A stretch of 64,000 nt of DNA from Haladaptatus sp. R4 (GCF_001625445.1 NZ_LWHG01000028.1:248001-312000), one strand, 5' to 3'. Shown: positions 43,433-52,513, numbered from the stretch's first letter. The notes: a model not told the origin generated them from the letters alone. Translations and numbers: made by a program.

Positions 43433-44446
43433 ATGCTCGTGGAGGGAACCATCCTTTCCGGACCGAACTTCGACCCCGTCGAGGGTCGCGTGGTCGTCGA
43501 GGATGGGACGATTACCGCTATCGAAGAGGAGTCCGTCTCGTCGTCGAAGGTCGTCTGTCCGGCGTTCGTCAACGCACACACCCACATCGGCGATTCCATC
43601 GCCAAGGAAGCCGGGGCCGGACTCTCGTTGGAGGAACTCGTCGCGCCGCCGGACGGGCTCAAACACCGGCTCCTTCGGGAAACGTCCCGCGCCGAGAAGG
43701 TCGATGCGATGCGGCGGTCGCTCCAGTTCATGCAATCGACGGGGACCGCGTCGTTCCTCGAATTCCGCGAGGGCGGCGTCGAGGGCGTGTTCGCCCTCCG
43801 AGAAGCCGCGGAGGGGCTCGACATCGACCCGTTCATTCTCGGTCGGGAGACGGTCGATGCGATGGAAGCCGCGGACGGGTTCGGGGCGAGCGGCGCGAAC
43901 GACGCCGATTTCGGCCGTGAGCGCACCGCGACCGACCGGGCGGGGAAGACCTTCGGTATTCACGCGGGCGAGGCCGATTCGAGCGACCTCAATCCGGCGC
44001 TCGACCTCTCGCCGGACTTCCTCGTTCACGTCGTCCACCCCGAACCGATCCATCTCGACCGCATCGAACACAGCGAGATTCCCATCGCCGTCTGCCCGCG
44101 TTCGAACCTCGTCACGGGCGTTGGCTTGCCGCCGATGAAGGAACTGCTCGACCGGACGACGGTCGCACTCGGGACGGACAACGTGATGTTGAACAGCCCG
44201 TCGATGTTCCGCGAGATGGAGTTCACGGAGAAACTGACGGACATCTCTCCCCGTGAAGTACTCCGGATGGCCACCCAAAACGGGGCGCGAATCGCGGGCC
44301 TGAACTGTGGGCTCCTCGAACCGGGGAGGGATGCGAAGCTACTCGTTCTCGACGGCGACTCCGACAACCTCTGCGGAAACAAGGACGTGGTTCGGTCGGT
44401 CGTCCGACGGGCGGGTGCGAGCGACGTGATCGACGTTCTGTTGTGA
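43433..44446 (+). CDS. Amidohydrolase (cytosine deaminase/SsnA-like)
   Basis: A 337-residue composite-domain amidohydrolase. Flanking beta-sandwich halves (MLVEGTILSGPNFDPVEGRV; GLLEPGRDAKLLVLDGD) surround a TIM barrel. The barrel has NAHTHIGDS metal histidines (about 48-50), FGIHAGEAD near 180, VVHPEPI and CPRSNLVTG near 216, and the acid in ALGTDNVMLN near 244. Deamination or hydrolysis of a small nitrogenous ring compound is typical; the substrate is unknown. Confidence 0.82.
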   Translation: MLVEGTILSGPNFDPVEGRVVVEDGTITAIEEESVSSSKVVCPAFVNAHTHIGDSIAKEAGAGLSLEELVAPPDGLKHRLLRETSRAEKVDAMRRSLQFMQSTGTASFLEFREGGVEGVFALREAAEGLDIDPFILGRETVDAMEAADGFGASGANDADFGRERTATDRAGKTFGIHAGEADSSDLNPALDLSPDFLVHVVHPEPIHLDRIEHSEIPIAVCPRSNLVTGVGLPPMKELLDRTTVALGTDNVMLNSPSMFREMEFTEKLTDISPREVLRMATQNGARIAGLNCGLLEPGRDAKLLVLDGDSDNLCGNKDVVRSVVRRAGASDVIDVLL

Positions 44447-44530
44447 TTTCCCGGAATACCTTTCGATTCGAAGGTGATCGTCACCAAATGAGTTAAGACA
44501 ACACGGGCCGTGCCACTCGGTAACACTTCC

Positions 44531-45016
44531 ATGTACGACCGAATTCTCGTGCCGACCGATGGTTCGGAGGAAATGCGATGCGTCCTCGCGCACGCCGCCG
44601 AACTAGCCGAGGCGCATGGTGCGGAATTACACGCGGTGTACGTCGTCAACTCCTCGACGTACGCCAGCCTACCGATGGAAACGTCCTGGGAAGGCGTCTC
44701 GGGCATGCTGGAGGAGGAGGGAGAGTCGGCACTCGAAGACGCCCGCCGTATCGTGGGTGAGTACGACGTTTCGCTCACGACACATCTGCTCGAAGGGCCA
44801 CCGAACAAGGAAATCGTCCGCTACGCCGAACTGGACGATTTCGATCTCATCGTGATGGGAACCCACGGTCGTGGCGGCATCGACCGACTCCTCCTCGGCA
44901 GCGTCGCCGAGCGCGTCGTCCGTGCGTCGACCGTGCCCGTGCTCACGGTCCGCGTCGGACGGGAGGACGATACTCCGGACGTGAGCGCGACCGGAAAAGC
45001 CCACACCAGCGGGTGA
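44531..45016 (+). CDS. Universal stress protein (UspA family)
   Basis: A 161-residue single-domain USP with the opening MYDRILVPTDGSEE and the ATP-binding signature MGTHGRGGIDRLLLGS. The C-terminal tail (EDDTPDVSATGKAHTSG) is extra. The start at 44531 is preferred over an in-frame upstream GTG-type start. Involved in stress responses by family knowledge. Confidence 0.9.
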   Translation: MYDRILVPTDGSEEMRCVLAHAAELAEAHGAELHAVYVVNSSTYASLPMETSWEGVSGMLEEEGESALEDARRIVGEYDVSLTTHLLEGPPNKEIVRYAELDDFDLIVMGTHGRGGIDRLLLGSVAERVVRASTVPVLTVRVGREDDTPDVSATGKAHTSG

Positions 45017-45202
45017 ACTCACAGTTTCGGAGGATGGACTAGCTCCACGTGTTTTTTGGGCAATCGTGGCTCAATCGACCAACTCTGGTGGAATCGCCGT
45101 TACTTTTCTCGGTGTGAGTCGAATTCTCGTTATGCCCAAGAGATGACGATGGTGTCTCTCGATCAGAAGCGGGTTTTAGCGGTGGAAGCGCTAATGCACG
45201 TA

Positions 45203-45589
45203 TCAATCGATTTCTTGCCACCATGCGAGAAGGTCTTTGAAAATCGGCCCGAAATTTCGAAGTTTCTGCGTCGCCTCGTACTCGACGCGCGGAGGAATCT
45301 CATCGTACGAACGACGAACGATGAGGTTCTCTTCGACGAGTTCGGTAAGCCGAGTCGAGAGCGTCGTCTGAGAGAGTTCGGTCTCATCCCTTATTTCGTT
45401 GAATCTCCACGGGGACTGTGACTTGGCAAACATCCCTCCAAGCATCATCATATGCGATTTGCCGAAGAAGTCGAACATCTGTTGTCCCTCTTTGATCGAG
45501 TGCATGTGCTTTTGATGTCTCATTTTATCACTCGATTCGGTTGCCGTGGTAGACCCTTTTTGATTGGATTGCTGTTCCGTCTCCTCCAT
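45203..45589 (-). CDS. HxlR-family winged-helix regulator
   Basis: A 128-residue transcription factor. After an unusual Gln/Ser/Met/His-rich N-terminus of about 40 residues comes the HxlR domain: WRFNEIRDETELSQTTLSTR (recognition helix) and LTELVEENLIVRRSYDEIPP. The product is divergent from an aldo/keto reductase remnant and an SDR, which it may once have regulated. HxlR proteins often respond to redox or aldehyde stress, which would fit those neighbours. Sequence here is less GC-rich than the core genome. Confidence 0.82.
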   Translation of the reverse strand: MEETEQQSNQKGSTTATESSDKMRHQKHMHSIKEGQQMFDFFGKSHMMMLGGMFAKSQSPWRFNEIRDETELSQTTLSTRLTELVEENLIVRRSYDEIPPRVEYEATQKLRNFGPIFKDLLAWWQEID

Positions 45590-45741
45590 GATTTCTCGGT
45601 CCGTTTTCTGTACTCATAGGCTTTATCCCGCATCGAAGCTTTCAGCACGCTCCTTTCAAAGGTGTAGATAACTGAGTTAGTGTCGAACGGGATACTTAGT
45701 ATTATGTATGGTACTCAACATTATTTGTCGCTTGCTCCCCC

Positions 45742-45918
45742 ATGAGCGAATGCAAAATGGAGTACACAACACTCGGCGACACCGGGGTAACGGTGAGCAA
45801 AATATGTCCGGGTTGCATGGATTTCGGCAACTCTTGGGGCGGCGAAACGTTCGATTGGACCGTCGGCGAAGAACCCTCCGAACCGGTCGAAATGATCGGC
45901 AAAGAGGTGAGTCTGTAA
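45742..45918 (+). pseudogene. Aldo/keto reductase, N-terminal remnant
   Basis: 58 codons starting MSECKMEYTTLGDTGVTVSK, with CPGCMDFGNSWGG, which matches the opening of haloarchaeal aldo/keto reductases (GDTG..VS.I.LGCM.FG). The barrel is missing: after EEPSEPVEMIG the frame stops at 45918 with no continuation. So it is a truncated gene, probably cut by a deletion. Confidence 0.65.
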
Positions 45919-46034
45919 TGCATCTCGTTGGCGCTCCTATTCGTGTCTCAAAAATCAGTTTTATAGAACCACAGGATGGTCGGAACGTATGATACTTCAA
46001 CCGCAAAAACCGAATCAAAAGGAGAATCACCAGC

Positions 46035-46967
46035 ATGAATGAACCGACACCCGAACGAATCGTCGTGATGACGGGTGCTACCTCCGGAATCGGTGAGCAC
46101 GCCGTACGCCGAATCGCGGCCCAGCCCGACACACAAGTCATAATTGGTGCTCGCGGAAGTGGGCGAATCGTACCAGAAGGCAGTACGGTGATCCAGCTTG
46201 ACCTCGCCTCGCTTGAGAGTGTCCGGTCCTTCTCGGACGCAGTGAAACAGCGCCTGGCTGACGATCGGATCGACATGCTCGTGCTCAATGCCGGTATACA
46301 ATATCCGAACGCGGACCAGCGCAGCGACGACGGTTTCGAGAAGACGTTCGCGGTCAACCATCTCGGCCATTACCTGCTCGCACGTGAACTTCTGCCAAGT
46401 ATGGCAGAAGAGTCACGGCTAGTGATTACCACAAGCGACACCCACGATCCGACGAACTTTCCCTTTGCACCAACTGGGCTCGACACGCAGGCGCTAGCAC
46501 ATCCCAGTAACGGCGGCCTTGACGCTGGTATACGCGCTTATTCGGCATCGAAGCTCTGTAACCTCCTGACCGCGCAAGCCTTCGCCGAGCTTGATGAGGT
46601 AAACGCACGCGACATCCAAATTATCGCCTATAACCCGGGTCTCACACCCGACACCTCGCTAATGCGCAACGTGTCCGGCTTAAGTGGAGTCATCATCGGC
46701 CTGATGACATCCGGTTTCCTCGGACGGATGGTGTTTGGCTTTCTCAGCAGGTTCAACGAAAATCTCTACCCGGAAACATCCGAACGTGCAGGGGTGGCTC
46801 TGGCTCAGTTGGCGTTGGGCGCGGTCACCCCACCGTCCGGCAGCATCTATGCTTCGCTGGTCAAGGGCAAAATCACGTTTCCAGACCCCTCGGAACTTGC
46901 GCGTAGCGACGAGGCGCGTGACCGATTGTGGCGCGACAGTGCGGAAATGGTCGGCGTTATGGAGTAG
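46035..46967 (+). CDS. Short-chain dehydrogenase/reductase
   Basis: A 310-residue SDR of the long protochlorophyllide-reductase-like group. Cofactor motif TGATSGIGEHA (about 13-23), LNAGI near 94, and catalytic SDTHDP with YSASKLCN (Tyr and Lys near 173 and 177). Substrate unknown. Codon use is more relaxed and lower in GC at third positions than neighbouring genes, suggesting transfer. It lies downstream of the aldo/keto reductase remnant and opposite the HxlR regulator. Confidence 0.86.
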   Translation: MNEPTPERIVVMTGATSGIGEHAVRRIAAQPDTQVIIGARGSGRIVPEGSTVIQLDLASLESVRSFSDAVKQRLADDRIDMLVLNAGIQYPNADQRSDDGFEKTFAVNHLGHYLLARELLPSMAEESRLVITTSDTHDPTNFPFAPTGLDTQALAHPSNGGLDAGIRAYSASKLCNLLTAQAFAELDEVNARDIQIIAYNPGLTPDTSLMRNVSGLSGVIIGLMTSGFLGRMVFGFLSRFNENLYPETSERAGVALAQLALGAVTPPSGSIYASLVKGKITFPDPSELARSDEARDRLWRDSAEMVGVME

Positions 46968-47067
46968 CAGTTTCGAGGTTCGGTCGGGTTGAGAAGCGCG
47001 CAGTTCGGCGAGTGACCCAACTTCGCTGATGGCATGGCCTCCGAGATCGTGAAAACGACTGATCCCC

Positions 47068-48112
47068 TCAGTTCACCGGCCGAAGGTGTTCACAGTCGCC
47101 CGCGTGAATCCGCACCGTTCCCTCCTCGGTTTCGACCACCAGCGCCCCCGGCATGACGATATCGACCGCAGTACCGACCACGTCGCCGTCCGGCGTTTCG
47201 ACCCGAACTCGCTGGCCGAGCGTCGCCGATAGTTCGCGCCACGCCGGAAGGATGGCGTCCGTGTCGTTCCGAAGCGCGTCGAACTCCTCCAGCAGTCGCT
47301 GGACGAACAACCGTCGATTCACCGCGCCGACCTCCGCTTGGACGCTCGTCGCCCCGTCCGGCAGGTCGTCCGCCGCGACGTTGACGTTGATGCCGATACC
47401 GGCGATGACCCACGAGACGCGGTTCGCCTCGCCCTCCATCTCGGTGAGGATGCCCGAGAGTTTGTCGTACTCGTTCACTCGTTCCTCGTTCACAAGGACA
47501 TCGTCAGAACTTCGTTCTGACTGGCGCTCTTCGTTCCTTCGTCACTCACGAGAACATCGTCGGAGTTTCGCTCCGACTGGCGCTCTTCGCTTCGCTCACA
47601 AGGACATCGTTCGGCCACTTGATTTCCGCCGGGACGCCCGCCTCCCGTGCCGCCCGCGTCACGGCCACGGCGGCCGCGAGCGTCAAGAGCGGGGCGTGCG
47701 CTGGCGGTATCGTCGGAACGAGTGCGAGACTCATCCAGACGCCGCCCGAGGGGCCGACCCACGTCCGTTTCAGGCGGCCGCGGCCGCCCACCTGCTCGTC
47801 GGCCAGCACGACCACGTCCTCCGCCCCGTCCCCGGCTAGTTCCCGTGCCCGGTCGTTCGTGCTCCCGATGGAGTCGTGATATTCGATGGAAAACGGTGCC
47901 TCCAGTCCGTATTCGACTGCCGGTCCGAATTCGGGGACCTCCCCGAGCAGGTAGCCATCCGCAGTGCTCTCGACCTCGAATCCGTCGGTACGGAGCGCCT
48001 CGACGTGTTTCCACACCGCGTTCCGCGAGATGTCGAGGGCGTCGGCGAGGTCAGGCCCGGAGACCGGGCCGTCAGCGAGCGCGTCCAAGACGGCCCGACG
48101 TGTCTCGTTCAT
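47068..48112 (-). pseudogene. birA: Biotin--protein ligase interrupted by a repeat insertion
   Basis: BirA attaches biotin to carboxylase carrier proteins. The N-terminal part from 48112 (MNETRRAVLDALADG) has the HTH repressor domain (DISRNAVWKHVEALR) and the ligase motif QVGGRGRLKRTW (biotin-binding GRGR), ending at KWPNDVLV. The C-terminal part resumes with NEERVNEYDKLSGILTEMEG and VIAGIGINVNV and ends at 47068. Between them are 106 bases (47503-47608) of two palindromic repeat units. Deleting them gives KWPNDVLVNEERVNEYDK and a continuous 312-residue enzyme. 106 is not a multiple of three and the first unit adds an in-frame stop, so the gene as written is broken. Confidence 0.85.
47503..47608 (-). 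repeat. Two palindromic repeat units inserted in birA
   Basis: Reading the minus strand, each unit starts GATGT(C/T)CT(T/C)GTGA and contains GAAGAGCGCCAGTC, then a hairpin. The units are 47608-47559 (50 bases) and 47558-47503 (56 bases). The hairpins are GTCGGAG-TTTCG-CTCCGAC at 47559-47577 and GTCAGAAC-TTC-GTTCTGAC at 47503-47521. A third GATGTCCTTGTGA, the native birA sequence, follows. Confidence 0.8.
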
Positions 48113-48205
48113 GGTTTCGAGTACGGGCAGTCCCGACAAGAGTCGTTTCGTTTGGCCGCGGCAAAAGGGAAAATCGTTCCTCGTTCGAATACGAACAGCA
48201 CGATC

Positions 48206-48886
48206 ATGCACCGGACGTTCATCGAGTTGTTGGAACAGAACGCGGAACACGCCGAAGAGTTCGACTCCCGTTTCGACGACGTACAGGATTCACAGCATCC
48301 CGACGTCGTCACCGTCTGCTGTTCGGATTCCCGCGTCCTGCAGGACCACATTTGGGGCAACGACGAACCGGGACGGATCTTCACCTGCGGCAACATCGGC
48401 AACCGCGTCGTCCAGCGGACGGATTCGGGCGAAGTCGTCTCGGGCGACGTGCTCTACCCCGTCGAACACACGGGAACCGACACCGTCGTGGTCATGGGGC
48501 ACACCGGTTGTGGGGCCGTCACGGCGACGTACGACGCGCTGACGGGCGAGGTGTCCGAGCCTGCTGGCATCGAACACTGTCTCTCGTTGCTGAAACCGAA
48601 GTTGGAAGCGGGCGTCGAGTCGCTCCCGGACGACGTGAGTCGAGCGGGGGCGATCAACCGACTCGTGGAGTACAACGTCGATCGGCAGGTCGAATCCCTC
48701 ATCGAGAGCGACGACATCGACGGGGATGTCGATATCATCGGCGTCGTGTACGACTTCCAGGACGTGTACTCTGGGCGGCGCGGCCAAGTCCACGTCATCA
48801 ACGTGAACGGTGAGACGAGCGTCGAGACGCTGAAAGACGATCACCCTGACATCGACGCACGGATCGAACGGCTCTGGGAGTACTGA
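48206..48886 (+). CDS. Beta-class carbonic anhydrase
   Basis: Interconverts CO2 and bicarbonate. 226 residues starting MHRTFIELLEQNAEHAEEF. The zinc site is complete: CCSDSR (Cys39, Asp41, Arg43) and MGHTGCGAV (His99, Cys102). Acidic composition suits a cytoplasmic halophilic enzyme. Divergent from birA. The shared region of about 90 bases holds both promoters. Bicarbonate supply for biotin carboxylation would connect the two, but this is only suggestive. Confidence 0.9.
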   Translation: MHRTFIELLEQNAEHAEEFDSRFDDVQDSQHPDVVTVCCSDSRVLQDHIWGNDEPGRIFTCGNIGNRVVQRTDSGEVVSGDVLYPVEHTGTDTVVVMGHTGCGAVTATYDALTGEVSEPAGIEHCLSLLKPKLEAGVESLPDDVSRAGAINRLVEYNVDRQVESLIESDDIDGDVDIIGVVYDFQDVYSGRRGQVHVINVNGETSVETLKDDHPDIDARIERLWEY

Positions 48887-48924
48887 GTCGTCGAGCGAGT
48901 TCATCGCGGTCGGTTTCGCGCCGC

Positions 48925-49098
48925 TTACTCTGTCCCGTTCGTCTCATCGGCGAGCCACGCGGATTTGCAGATCTCATCGCAGAAGATGTAGAGATGGACA
49001 CCATCGTCTGTCGGCACTGTGTGCGTCGGGTAGCGCACGTTGGCTCGAATCGGGGTTCCACAGTACGCACATTCGGATAGCGATACCGACTCGTCCAT
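48925..49098 (-). CDS. Zinc-binding mini-protein
   Basis: A 57-residue protein MDESVSLSECAYCGTPIRAN ... IFCDEICKSAWLAD with CAYC and CDEIC cysteines, a treble-clef or ribbon-like knuckle. Unknown role; the family recurs in haloarchaea. It lies just downstream of the HalOD1 gene on the same strand (three bases apart), so both are likely co-transcribed. Confidence 0.7.
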   Translation of the reverse strand: MDESVSLSECAYCGTPIRANVRYPTHTVPTDDGVHLYIFCDEICKSAWLADETNGTE

Positions 49099-49101
49099 CC
49101 T

Positions 49102-49446
49102 TCACGTGGTCAGTCGAACGATGATTTCCCCGCTACTGGAGACGGTTATCGGATACCCTTCGTAGGTAAACGAGACCTTGATATCGTTCCCTCGTGCGGT
49201 CGTCAGTACCGAGAGCAGCGATTCCGCGTCGATAACGTCGTAGAGCGGAGTTATCGAGTACGGTTCCTGCCCACTCACCGCAGCGACTATCCCCACGATA
49301 CTGAGGAGTATCGATTCCTCATCGTCAGTAGCGTAGCGAACGCGGAGCGTTCCAGTGATTGGGTCGTACCCGTCGTACTCTTTTATGTCGCCATGCTCGA
49401 ATGCTTGCCGACCTATTTCCTCGGTTGTCGTATCGAAGGTGTCCAT
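49102..49446 (-). CDS. HalOD1 output-domain protein
   Basis: A 114-residue stand-alone HalOD1 domain, a small alpha/beta module found only in haloarchaeal signalling proteins. Visible: TGTLRVRYATDDEESILLSI, ITPLYDVIDAESLLSVLTTA and the final strands VSFTYEGYPITVSSSGEIIV. Its partners are unknown. It is in a same-strand group with the zinc mini-protein and the bat-like regulator upstream. Confidence 0.85.
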   Translation of the reverse strand: MDTFDTTTEEIGRQAFEHGDIKEYDGYDPITGTLRVRYATDDEESILLSIVGIVAAVSGQEPYSITPLYDVIDAESLLSVLTTARGNDIKVSFTYEGYPITVSSSGEIIVRLTT

Positions 49447-49489
49447 CCGTGTAAACTGAGAGCGATTCGGTGATAAGACTCGGCTCTTA

Positions 49490-50467
49490 CTAGTTCGACT
49501 CCCCTATGCCGTCGTCGTGAGCCTCGAACAGGTGATACAATATCGTGTCCTGTGCGTGGCGGAGGTGGTAGTTGAAGGTCTGGCGGGTGATGTCCATCCG
49601 TTCCGCGATCTCATCTCCTTCGCTCTGTCGAGGGACCTTGAAATACCCCGCGTAGTACGCGATTTGGAGGGCCGTCCATTGGCGTTCGGTGAGGTCGTCC
49701 TTCACGAGCGTCTTGAACAGCCGAGGCGTGTACACCAGCTTTTGTGACGCCAATTCGAAATCCCGAGCGGCGACATCACGAATCGCGTCCAGGACGGCCG
49801 CCACATCGACCGTCGCCGGGAACTGTACCAAGTTCCTGATTTTACCGTCTTCTAGCGCGGTCGTGACCGACTCACCATCGAGCTCGTCGTAGGTCGAAAC
49901 CAGCGACGATGCGGCACCACGAACCTCGACGCGATAGCTATCGCCCTCCTTCTTGAGGAGGCGAACGTCCTCGTTCGTGGGAAAGAGTTCCGGGAGAGTC
50001 ATCACCGTCTCGCCGGAGATTCCAGTGACCGTCCAGTACTGGACGTGCGACCCGTCGGGAAGCCGTACGAATCCGTCGATTCGGAGGTCCATGTCCTCGT
50101 GGCCGAGTTCGAGAAACGGGCGAGCCAACTGCTCGGAAACGAATTCGAGTTCGAGAACTTCGTCGGCGGTCAACTCGGGAGGGAATTCATCCTCCGAATC
50201 GTCCACGGAGCGGTTCGTCTCCGGTGCTGGCGCATCGCTGGCCGTCGGTCGTGCGGCGGGTCGCCACCACGCACGGGCTTGTGCGCCGATCGTCTTCGTT
50301 TCGAGTTTCCCCTCGTCGGCAAGACGGCGGAGTTTATCGTACGCCGTGCGCCGGGCACAGCCCACCGCCTCGGCAACCTCGCTCGTCGCAAGGGGTTCGG
50401 ACGGATCGTCTAGTCTCTCGAAAACTCCGAGGATTTCGTCCCCACCGATGTCGTTCGCGGTCCCCAT
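49490..50467 (-). CDS. Bat-type HTH regulator
   Basis: A 325-residue transcription regulator of the bacterio-opsin activator group. It has an N-terminal winged helix (SEVAEAVGCARRTAYDKLRR), a central sensor-like domain (about 95-255, RIDGFVRLPDGSHVQYW) without a recognised ligand motif, and the C-terminal HTH_10 domain. The last holds LTERQWTALQIAYYAGYFKV and RMDITRQTFNYHLRHAQDTI. I start at the ATG at 50467 (MGTANDIGGDEIL) and not at 50515, because the extra stretch lacks homology-like character. Targets unknown. Confidence 0.88.
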   Translation of the reverse strand: MGTANDIGGDEILGVFERLDDPSEPLATSEVAEAVGCARRTAYDKLRRLADEGKLETKTIGAQARAWWRPAARPTASDAPAPETNRSVDDSEDEFPPELTADEVLELEFVSEQLARPFLELGHEDMDLRIDGFVRLPDGSHVQYWTVTGISGETVMTLPELFPTNEDVRLLKKEGDSYRVEVRGAASSLVSTYDELDGESVTTALEDGKIRNLVQFPATVDVAAVLDAIRDVAARDFELASQKLVYTPRLFKTLVKDDLTERQWTALQIAYYAGYFKVPRQSEGDEIAERMDITRQTFNYHLRHAQDTILYHLFEAHDDGIGESN

Positions 50468-50507
50468 TAACTGAGATACGGGTTCGATGCAAAGGGAGCT
50501 TTCGGCA

Positions 50508-50999
50508 CTATCCACTCACCGAGTCGTCGATGTCGAATGGCGTCGTCGCGTCGAACGTGAGGCCGTCACGGGGAAGTCCCGATGCCGGACCTCCTACGAC
50601 GTGTAGTTTTCCCGAATCCGGATAGACGACGATGTCCGGTTCGTCCATCGTCGAGAAGAAGAGGCATTTGAGGGGTTCGCTCGACGTGTTCTCGACGGCG
50701 TGGCATCCGGACTCCCCGACCGGAAAGGAAACGTAGTCCCCTGATTCGATCCCGGTCTCTCCGGCAGGCGTTCGGAGCGTTCCGGTCCCGCCCATCACGA
50801 ACAGCGCCTCCTCGTTCGTCGTGTGGTAGTGATACTGGGCCGGTTGGCCACCGGGCGAAATCTCCTCGTACGTACAGCCGAGCCGCGTTCCACCCGCTTC
50901 CTCGGCGATGCGTTTCCAGCCACCGCCGTCCCCGTCGGTCCCCGTCCAGTCGAGTCCGTTCACGTTGACGATTCGGTGACCGTCGGTACCTGTAGCCAT
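50508..50999 (-). CDS. Cupin-domain protein
   Basis: A 163-residue single-cupin beta-barrel protein. Motif 1 is PAQYHYHTTNEEALFVMGG with metal-binding His and Glu; motif 2 is GDYVSFPVGESGCHAVENTS. The family resembles sugar-related or oxygenase-like cupins acting on small molecules; role unknown. It is divergent from the methyltransferase gene across 36 bases and upstream of the bat-like regulator on the same strand. Confidence 0.85.
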   Translation of the reverse strand: MATGTDGHRIVNVNGLDWTGTDGDGGGWKRIAEEAGGTRLGCTYEEISPGGQPAQYHYHTTNEEALFVMGGTGTLRTPAGETGIESGDYVSFPVGESGCHAVENTSSEPLKCLFFSTMDEPDIVVYPDSGKLHVVGGPASGLPRDGLTFDATTPFDIDDSVSG

Positions 51000-51035
51000 A
51001 CCACGCCGACGCCGGGAAACGACAAAAGAACAGCT

Positions 51036-51749
51036 ATGACCGTTTCCGCTCGCTTTATTTCGACGTTCGCCGTGTCCAGAACCGTGCCACCATTACATTC
51101 AGAAGCCGTCGGGAGACTGGTCGAATGGGCGGGACCGCCGGAAGACGACGTGCTACGGGCGATGGAAGCGCGCGCCGAGCGTGACGGATTTCCGACGGTC
51201 GGTCCGGAAGTCGGTCGGACAGTGGCACTCTGTACGAGGCTCACGGGTGCCCGGACCGTACTGGAATTGGGTTCCGGTTTCGGCTACTCCGCATACTGGA
51301 TCGCCCGTGCCCTCCCTGCCGACGGGTCGGTGACGCTGACCGAACGGGACGAGGGATTGTTGGACGCCGCCCGCTCGTACTTCGAGCGGGGCGACCTCCT
51401 CGACAAGGCGATTTTCGAGCACGGGGATGCCCTCGAAATCGCCGAAGCACAGGATGGGCCCTTCGACCTCGTCGTCCTCGACCACGACACGGCCGATTAC
51501 GTGCGAGGGTTCGAGACGGTTCGGAAACTGCTCGCACCCGGCGGGACCATCGTAACGGACAACGTCGCCGTCTACGACGACGTTCACACGCCGGAGAACG
51601 TGCTCGCCACGCTCGACGGCGAACCCGCGCCGAACGACCGAGTGCGAGTCGTCGCGGCGTTCCTCGAACGCGTCCACGCCGACCCCGAATTCGAGACGTA
51701 CGTTCTCCCGGTGGACGAAGGAGTAGCGATTTCTTCGCACGTCGGGTGA
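51036..51749 (+). CDS. O-methyltransferase (class I, SAM-dependent)
   Basis: A 237-residue caffeoyl-CoA/catechol-type methyltransferase. SAM motif LELGSGFGYSAYWIARAL (about 74-92), acidic motif ERDEGLLDAAR, and DLVVLDHDTADYVRGF with metal-ligand-like Asp. Haloarchaeal members have the motif AERDGFPTVGPEVGR at the N-terminus, as here. The substrate is not known. The start at 51036 is the first in-frame ATG after the divergent cupin; a later GTG near 51084 is possible. Confidence 0.82.
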   Translation: MTVSARFISTFAVSRTVPPLHSEAVGRLVEWAGPPEDDVLRAMEARAERDGFPTVGPEVGRTVALCTRLTGARTVLELGSGFGYSAYWIARALPADGSVTLTERDEGLLDAARSYFERGDLLDKAIFEHGDALEIAEAQDGPFDLVVLDHDTADYVRGFETVRKLLAPGGTIVTDNVAVYDDVHTPENVLATLDGEPAPNDRVRVVAAFLERVHADPEFETYVLPVDEGVAISSHVG

Positions 51750-51843
51750 CCTCCGCGACGTTTCGGTCCGACCGGTCGTCACACGACGGAATCCGTACTG
51801 ACTTCGCGTTCGACGCGAAACAGCCGTCAAACAGAGCCGAACC

Positions 51844-52467
51844 ATGTCCACGACCCTGTTCCCGACCCACATCGAAAGCGAACGGTTGCGATACGAACCG
51901 TTACACGAGTCGACCGAACCCCTCGACATCTACGAGTATCACCGTTCCGGCGAGATGGATCCCGTCATGCGCCCCCTCGGCGAGCGACCGCACGCGACGC
52001 CCAAGGAGACGATGGACGAAGTAACCGAAGCGGCGGACGCGTGGGAGTCCGGCGAGCGAGCGACCTACGCCATCACGACGAAATCCGACGGCGAATTCGT
52101 CGGCGTCGCCGAACTGTGGCTCGAATGGGAGAAGCGTTCGACCTCGTTCGGGATGTGGGTTCGCGAGCCGTTTTGGGGGCGTGGCTACTCGGGGGAACGG
52201 GCCGGTGCGATGTCGTACGTCGCGTTCGAGCGACTCGACCTCGAACTCGTGAGCGTCGGCCACGACCCGGAAAACGAGCAGTCGAAACGCGCCATCGAGA
52301 AGTACGTCGATTCCTACGGCGGGCAGTTCGACGCGATGCTTCGAAATTGGTTCCCTCCGGACGACTCCGGCGAACCAGTGGACCTCCAGACCTACAGCAT
52401 CTCGCAGGAACAGTGGCGCGAGAACGTCACGGAAGCGGAGCTATCGACGATTCGAATCGTTCGGTGA
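51844..52467 (+). CDS. GNAT-family N-acetyltransferase (RimJ/RimL-like)
   Basis: A 207-residue acetyltransferase. The sequence fits the RimJ group: IESERLRYEPLHES at the start, WLEWEKRSTSFGMWVREPFW, the acetyl-CoA-binding GRGYSGERAGAMSYVAFERL, and LVSVGHDPENEQSKRAIEKY. It acetylates an N-terminal or amino group; the substrate is unknown. The long C-terminal part after residue 150 (QEQWRENVTEAELSTI) is typical for the haloarchaeal branch. Confidence 0.85.
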   Translation: MSTTLFPTHIESERLRYEPLHESTEPLDIYEYHRSGEMDPVMRPLGERPHATPKETMDEVTEAADAWESGERATYAITTKSDGEFVGVAELWLEWEKRSTSFGMWVREPFWGRGYSGERAGAMSYVAFERLDLELVSVGHDPENEQSKRAIEKYVDSYGGQFDAMLRNWFPPDDSGEPVDLQTYSISQEQWRENVTEAELSTIRIVR

Positions 52468-52513
52468 TCTTCACGAATAACGCCTTTTGAGCCGTGGTAA
52501 CGGTCGAAATCAC

